Shown: piece after piece, positions 20,879 through 24,514 of the stretch
Numbering within the stretch: the stretch's first letter is position 1
Layout of the letters: the number at the start of each line of letters is the position of its first letter
Made by a program: the position numbers and the translations under genes
Source of the DNA: Sphaeroforma arctica JP610
Taxonomy: Eukaryota; Opisthokonta; Ichthyosporea; Ichthyophonida
NCBI RefSeq assembly: GCF_001186125.1
Contig: NW_014039938.1
Coordinates: forward strand, 1-24,514
Direction of reading: 5' to 3'
DNA length: 24,514 nucleotides
Notes under the pieces: generated by a model
Told to the model about the DNA's origin: nothing
The model's input: only the letters and a program-made list of their open reading frames with translations
Database searches by the model: none

Positions 20879-23810
20879 GTCATCTTGGTCATGTAACTAT
20901 TTTTTTTTGAACATTGCTTCATGTAGCGCAAACTAGGCTGATTAGTGGTCACGTGATCAGCCGAATCCATTTTTGGAGTGGTCAAACTCTAAGATATCGA
21001 TTTGCTTTTTTAATACTATTATCCTTCACTCGTCTCAGCTTTACGTAACGTCTCTGGCTCCAGTCCGAAACGGAAGTGATGACATCAAAGTCTTTTACGA
21101 GAACGGTGCGCGCGTATATGATGTTAAGCACGTGCAGCAAAATTCATGCTTAGTTGTTGGAAGCGGGGATTTTGTAGCTTTCCGATACAAGGTATGTTAT
21201 TATCGTAAACGAGATTTAGGTTCGAGTGGCATATCATTGCCATAGTGTGTCGATTGGTCACTATTAGTGCCCTTGAAAGGTCACAACTAAGTCCAACTCC
21301 TAGAAACACATACTAACTAGCCTTTCTTCGGTTTCTATAGGAGCCCACAAAACAACATGGCGAAATTAAGTGGAAAACAACTCCTTTTGAATCCTTTTTG
21401 TCTGGATTGGTAGAGGCTAACCACCGGAATGAAGCGCAGCAAATGACAGAGCCAAATAAGTCACGAACGGTCATGAACAACATTCTTCAGAATCTGGAAA
21501 ATTTCCTATACACGGAGCACGTAAGTTGCTTGTTATTTTGAGTTAGGTTGATGTAGGCTTATTGCATATTTGTCACAAGCGGTGATAACCTCTAACACAT
21601 ACTGTGATCAAATAATTAAGACATATTCAAATATCTTTTTGTGTCCAGGATATTTGGGTTGCGTCACAACAAGCGAAGGGCATCGAGCTTACGCCCGAGG
21701 AAATTAATCCACCAAGACCCAATAAGAGAAGTACTGTTTCTCCCGGCAGTGAATCAGATGGAAGCTCTGTGCAAGTCATGTACCCATCGATTGTGGAATG
21801 GGTATGTATCTTTTCGATATTTGCTCATATATAGTAATTTTTCGACTGAACACTTTTTGATTGTGATGATATTCGAACCAGTAGCGCTTTGCTCCTCAGT
21901 GAATACAACTGTTCGCGACTAATCTTTTACATTGACTTATCAACAGGTCGAGGATAATTGCATCACGCCGCGCAGCAGTTTCAGTGCAAATAATGACAAC
22001 GGATTTGGCTCAGCAACAGACGGCGACATTCCTGTTCATTCGTCTCCCAGGAAGGAGCAAAATAAGTCTAAGTGAGTACATAGCTCAAATTTTTCTGACT
22101 TTAAAGCTTTTTCCTTCCTTACTTTCACATTTCACTTTTTGCCAATACCACGTTGGTATTTAATATGTCACTTACTGGCTTTGTTATTTAGTTCGTGTTC
22201 GCAGTTTTGCTTTCGTACGAGTCAGTTAATTGTTACTGAAAGTATTAAATAATGGCTTTACTTATAAACAGGGTATTTTTTTCCAGGATTGTGGGCAATG
22301 TTACCCTTCCGCGAATGGATCTGGTCAAACGTGTCGAGAAAATGAGTTCCGCCAATCTCGCGAGGACAATATCGAGTGCCTCCTCCAGCAGGATCTCCAA
22401 GGTATACGATCGACTTCGGAAATCAGGACTGCACTAATCTTTGCTTGAAACTCATAGTAGGCGGGATATTGTACGACCTGTTTACTTCGTGTTATACGTT
22501 CTGATACTCACTCGTATGTTATCTGTCGATACTAATTCTCATATCATGTCTTTATATTTTTTAGTCGGGAACCAAAGATCGAACAGCCGACAAGCTCTGG
22601 AGGTCACGAGTCTCTGATCAACTGAAAGAGTTGAAACAATCGATTCCTGAGCTGGCTGCGAAGAAAAGATCGACCAAAACTGCTATTTTCAGCTCGGCAA
22701 AGGATTATATCTTGAGTATGACAGAAGAAAACAAGAAGCTGGAAACGGAAATCGCAATGAAGAAATCTGAGCTCATGGCCTTTGTATGTTTTTGGGTTAA
22801 TTATTCCTACTTTAATACTTCACTGTTTTTCAACTGGCATTTGCAATCCGCAAATTTATAACCACGAAATTATGCTTCGTGTTATTTTACTCCATTTTTG
22901 GGGGTTTTATTCCCAAACCAGTGCGTAATCATTTCTGATTTGTCTCCAAATTTTAGGGTCAAGCCGACACCTTCGCCACCAACACGGGGGTTTTAATAGT
23001 GGAGCAACGCTTGGATATGATAGAGCAAGGCCCTATCATTATCTACGCTGATCATCACTGGAAAATGATGTCTGGAAATGCAGCGCCGGAGGGGAGGCGG
23101 ATGATGGAGGTATGCAAGAGTTATCTCGAGTGTTCTAGTCACAGCGCGGGGTTTTGTGTTGTTCACCCGCTATCTACCAAGCTCATGCCTTATTCATTAC
23201 CTGTACCCGTCGCAGCTGTGCGGAACAGACAATAATCCTTTCATGTACTCAGCTTGTAAAGTGATGAACAAAACGCTCTTCGATTCTCGGGAGCTGCATT
23301 GGTCTGGAGTGATGCTTTGTCTGAGGAGCGATAAGATTATTATGGGATGTAATTCAACGATCGAGCCTGTTAAATTGGAACAAGAGAGCTCAACTGATGA
23401 TGAAGGAATAACCAAGGGGACATCGGTAAGTCACGTTCAAATCAGTCATTACATTCTGCTAGTTGTAACCAACAGTATATGGGTTCGCTCGTTTTGCCAG
23501 CTTCATTGGCCTTTCCAAGTCTTTTGCAGATGCTTATCTGTCTGTGGTTGCCTCTTGGCCTACCATTTCAAAAGTTTGTGGAACCCAAGTTCCTTACTCT
23601 TTTTTTTATGTCGTTCAAATTTACTTTTCAATGCAGGATGTCGTGAGGAGTGTGATTCTGACAAAAGATTGGCACGAATTCAATATCTCGGACAGCATTG
23701 GGTCTCACCTGTCGCCACATGTTGTTGAATTCTCGTGTCCGAATAGCACATCAGAGAAAAAGTGCTCAGAAGTGAAAAGATCTGTAGACAAAGTCGCTGT
23801 GCGCTGTTAG
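20349..23810 (+). CDS. Divergent bHLH protein with a possible doublecortin-like N-terminus
   Basis: Well-supported exons: 21039-21191, 21341-21520, 21649-21801, 21947-22071, 22287-22401, 22565-22783, 22957-23109, 23216-23425, 23637-23810 (stop TAG). Donors are GTATGT/GTAAGT/GTGAGT types except GTATAC and GTATGC, and all phases fit (493 codons). A first exon 20349-20486 (ATG, 46 codons, GTGAGT donor, phase 0) is proposed. Exon 22565-22783 holds a bHLH: partial basic region DKLWRSR, helix 1 VSDQLKELKQSIP, a short loop, then helix 2 STKTAIFSSAKDYILSM and a Leu/Glu/Lys-rich tail like a short zipper. Nuclear DNA-binding transcription regulator is the expected role. Exons 20349-20486 plus 21039-21191 read like a doublecortin fold (VRVFLFANDGYF; IKVFYENGARV; GSGDFVAFRYK). 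After the bHLH, GPIIIYADHHWKMMSGN could begin a PAS-like fold, which is weak. Middle exons are Ser-rich and disordered. No specific family recognised. The start is uncertain because the second exon has no in-frame ATG. Confidence 0.75.
20950..20955. promoter_or_regulatory. CACGTG E-box upstream of the well-supported bHLH exons
   Basis: A perfect E-box (context GGTCACGTGATCAG) lies 84 bases before exon 21039. Under the longer gene model it is inside intron 1; under a shorter model it would be promoter-proximal. It is a plausible site for a bHLH factor, but a hexamer alone is weak evidence. Confidence 0.25.
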
Positions 23811-23956
23811 TCAATAGAAGGCTCAGCGGAAAACATTTTTTTACACACGTTGGTACTCGTGTAGGTGCATACCAGTCGCCAAACTATCCCGATATGAAGA
23901 GTTCGAGGGATAGAGCTTCAGCCGACACAATAATTACAGGCAAATACAATCTTTGG

Positions 23957-23962
23957 AATAAA
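23957..23962 (+). terminator. Possible polyadenylation signal of the bHLH gene
   Basis: AATAAA, 147 bases past the TAG stop. A second AATAAA lies at 24129-24134. Which, if either, is used cannot be told. Confidence 0.35.
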
Positions 23963-24134
23963 TATTTATACACCAATGGTCAGTGTATTCTAATCAGTTC
24001 GCACAGTGTAGCGCAGGCGCTGTAATTTTGAAGTACGCAAGCTTTAGATTCGTCGATAGTGCTTTGAGAATTGGATGCGGTCTAACATTTTCAACGTCAT
24101 AGTTAGGAAGTTGAATCTACCAAATTTTAATAAA

Positions 24135-24460
24135 CTGCATAGCAAGTAGTTGAGCGACCCCATGCAGAAAAGACGTCCAAAGGCACCAAATACTTCTGAA
24201 TATTAGCAAAGCAATGACTTGTCACTATCGATCACGCCATTTACAATATCTGACACTCAAACACTTCAACGATGAGCGTCCTGTCAGATTAATCTAATAT
24301 TAAGAATATAAAAAGCTATTAATTCAATGTCTATAGCCACTGCAAGTTAAGTTGGTTGAACATGTGACCCGAAACAAGATTTCTTTCGTAACCATAACAA
24401 TAAGCTGACTTCTCTAAAAAATATTTTCTTTCAGACACATCCAATATCTCTTTTCAGATA
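24135..24460. other. Downstream intergenic stretch
   Basis: No coding frame, RNA gene or repeat recognised before the terminal microsatellite. Confidence 0.5.
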
Positions 24461-24465
24461 CATAT

Positions 24466-24514
<49 letters not shown>
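24461..24514. repeat. CATATA / (TA)n microsatellite at the right edge
   Basis: ACATATATACATATATACATA passing into pure (TA)n, truncated by the window end. Confidence 0.95.

Noticed and set aside
1-24514. CRISPR arrays, operons, bacterial promoters, tRNA or rRNA genes
   Set aside because: The intron-rich genes show a eukaryotic nuclear genome. I saw no regularly spaced repeats with unique spacers and no tRNA or rRNA signature, although without a covariance search a tRNA could be missed.

Overview
The window is from a eukaryotic nuclear genome. The two best-resolved genes have 9-13 short exons with consistent reading phase and canonical donors and acceptors (GTATGT, GTAAGT, GTGAGT; YAG). Introns are mostly about 90-500 bases, and there are large TG/TATG/TA microsatellites. 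The protein repertoire (a BRCA1-type RING very close to the animal one, a DEP domain, a bHLH protein with a possible doublecortin-like N-terminus, a RAD16-type repair translocase) suggests a unicellular relative of animals, for example an ichthyosporean. That placement is inference. All gene models here were spliced by eye.

Layout, left to right. Bases 1-250 are a microsatellite. A minus-strand gene with a DEP domain (about 870 down to 324) runs off the left edge. Next, on the minus strand, is a gene with an unmistakable BRCA1-type RING finger, split over three exons (3886, 3417-3364 and 3151-2994). It is preceded in frame by a disordered region of more than 400 residues rich in SQ/TQ motifs. 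A further disordered exon starting at ATG 6475 probably belongs to it. Its 3' part, below about 2020, is unresolved, and one of its introns holds a 500-base microsatellite. Across a roughly 930-base divergent upstream region lies a complete 13-exon RAD16/rhp16-type gene on the plus strand (7409-13592): SNF2 ATPase with an internal Zn ribbon and RING, nominally 946 aa.

Bases 13593-20250 are gene-poor. They hold a short tandem duplication, one doubtful small gene (14805-15442), a broken Ty1/copia-like retrotransposon fossil (about 15.45-16.8 kb, minus) and a 3-kb AT-rich decayed repeat zone. From 20349 to 23810 a 9-10 exon plus-strand gene encodes a divergent bHLH protein. Its N-terminus may be a doublecortin-like fold, and a 207-codon antisense open frame overlaps its first exon and intron. 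The window ends in TA/CATATA microsatellite.

Functionally, two genome-maintenance genes (BRCA1-like ubiquitin ligase and RAD16-like global-genome repair translocase) sit head to head and could share a promoter region. The bHLH and DEP genes look unrelated to them.
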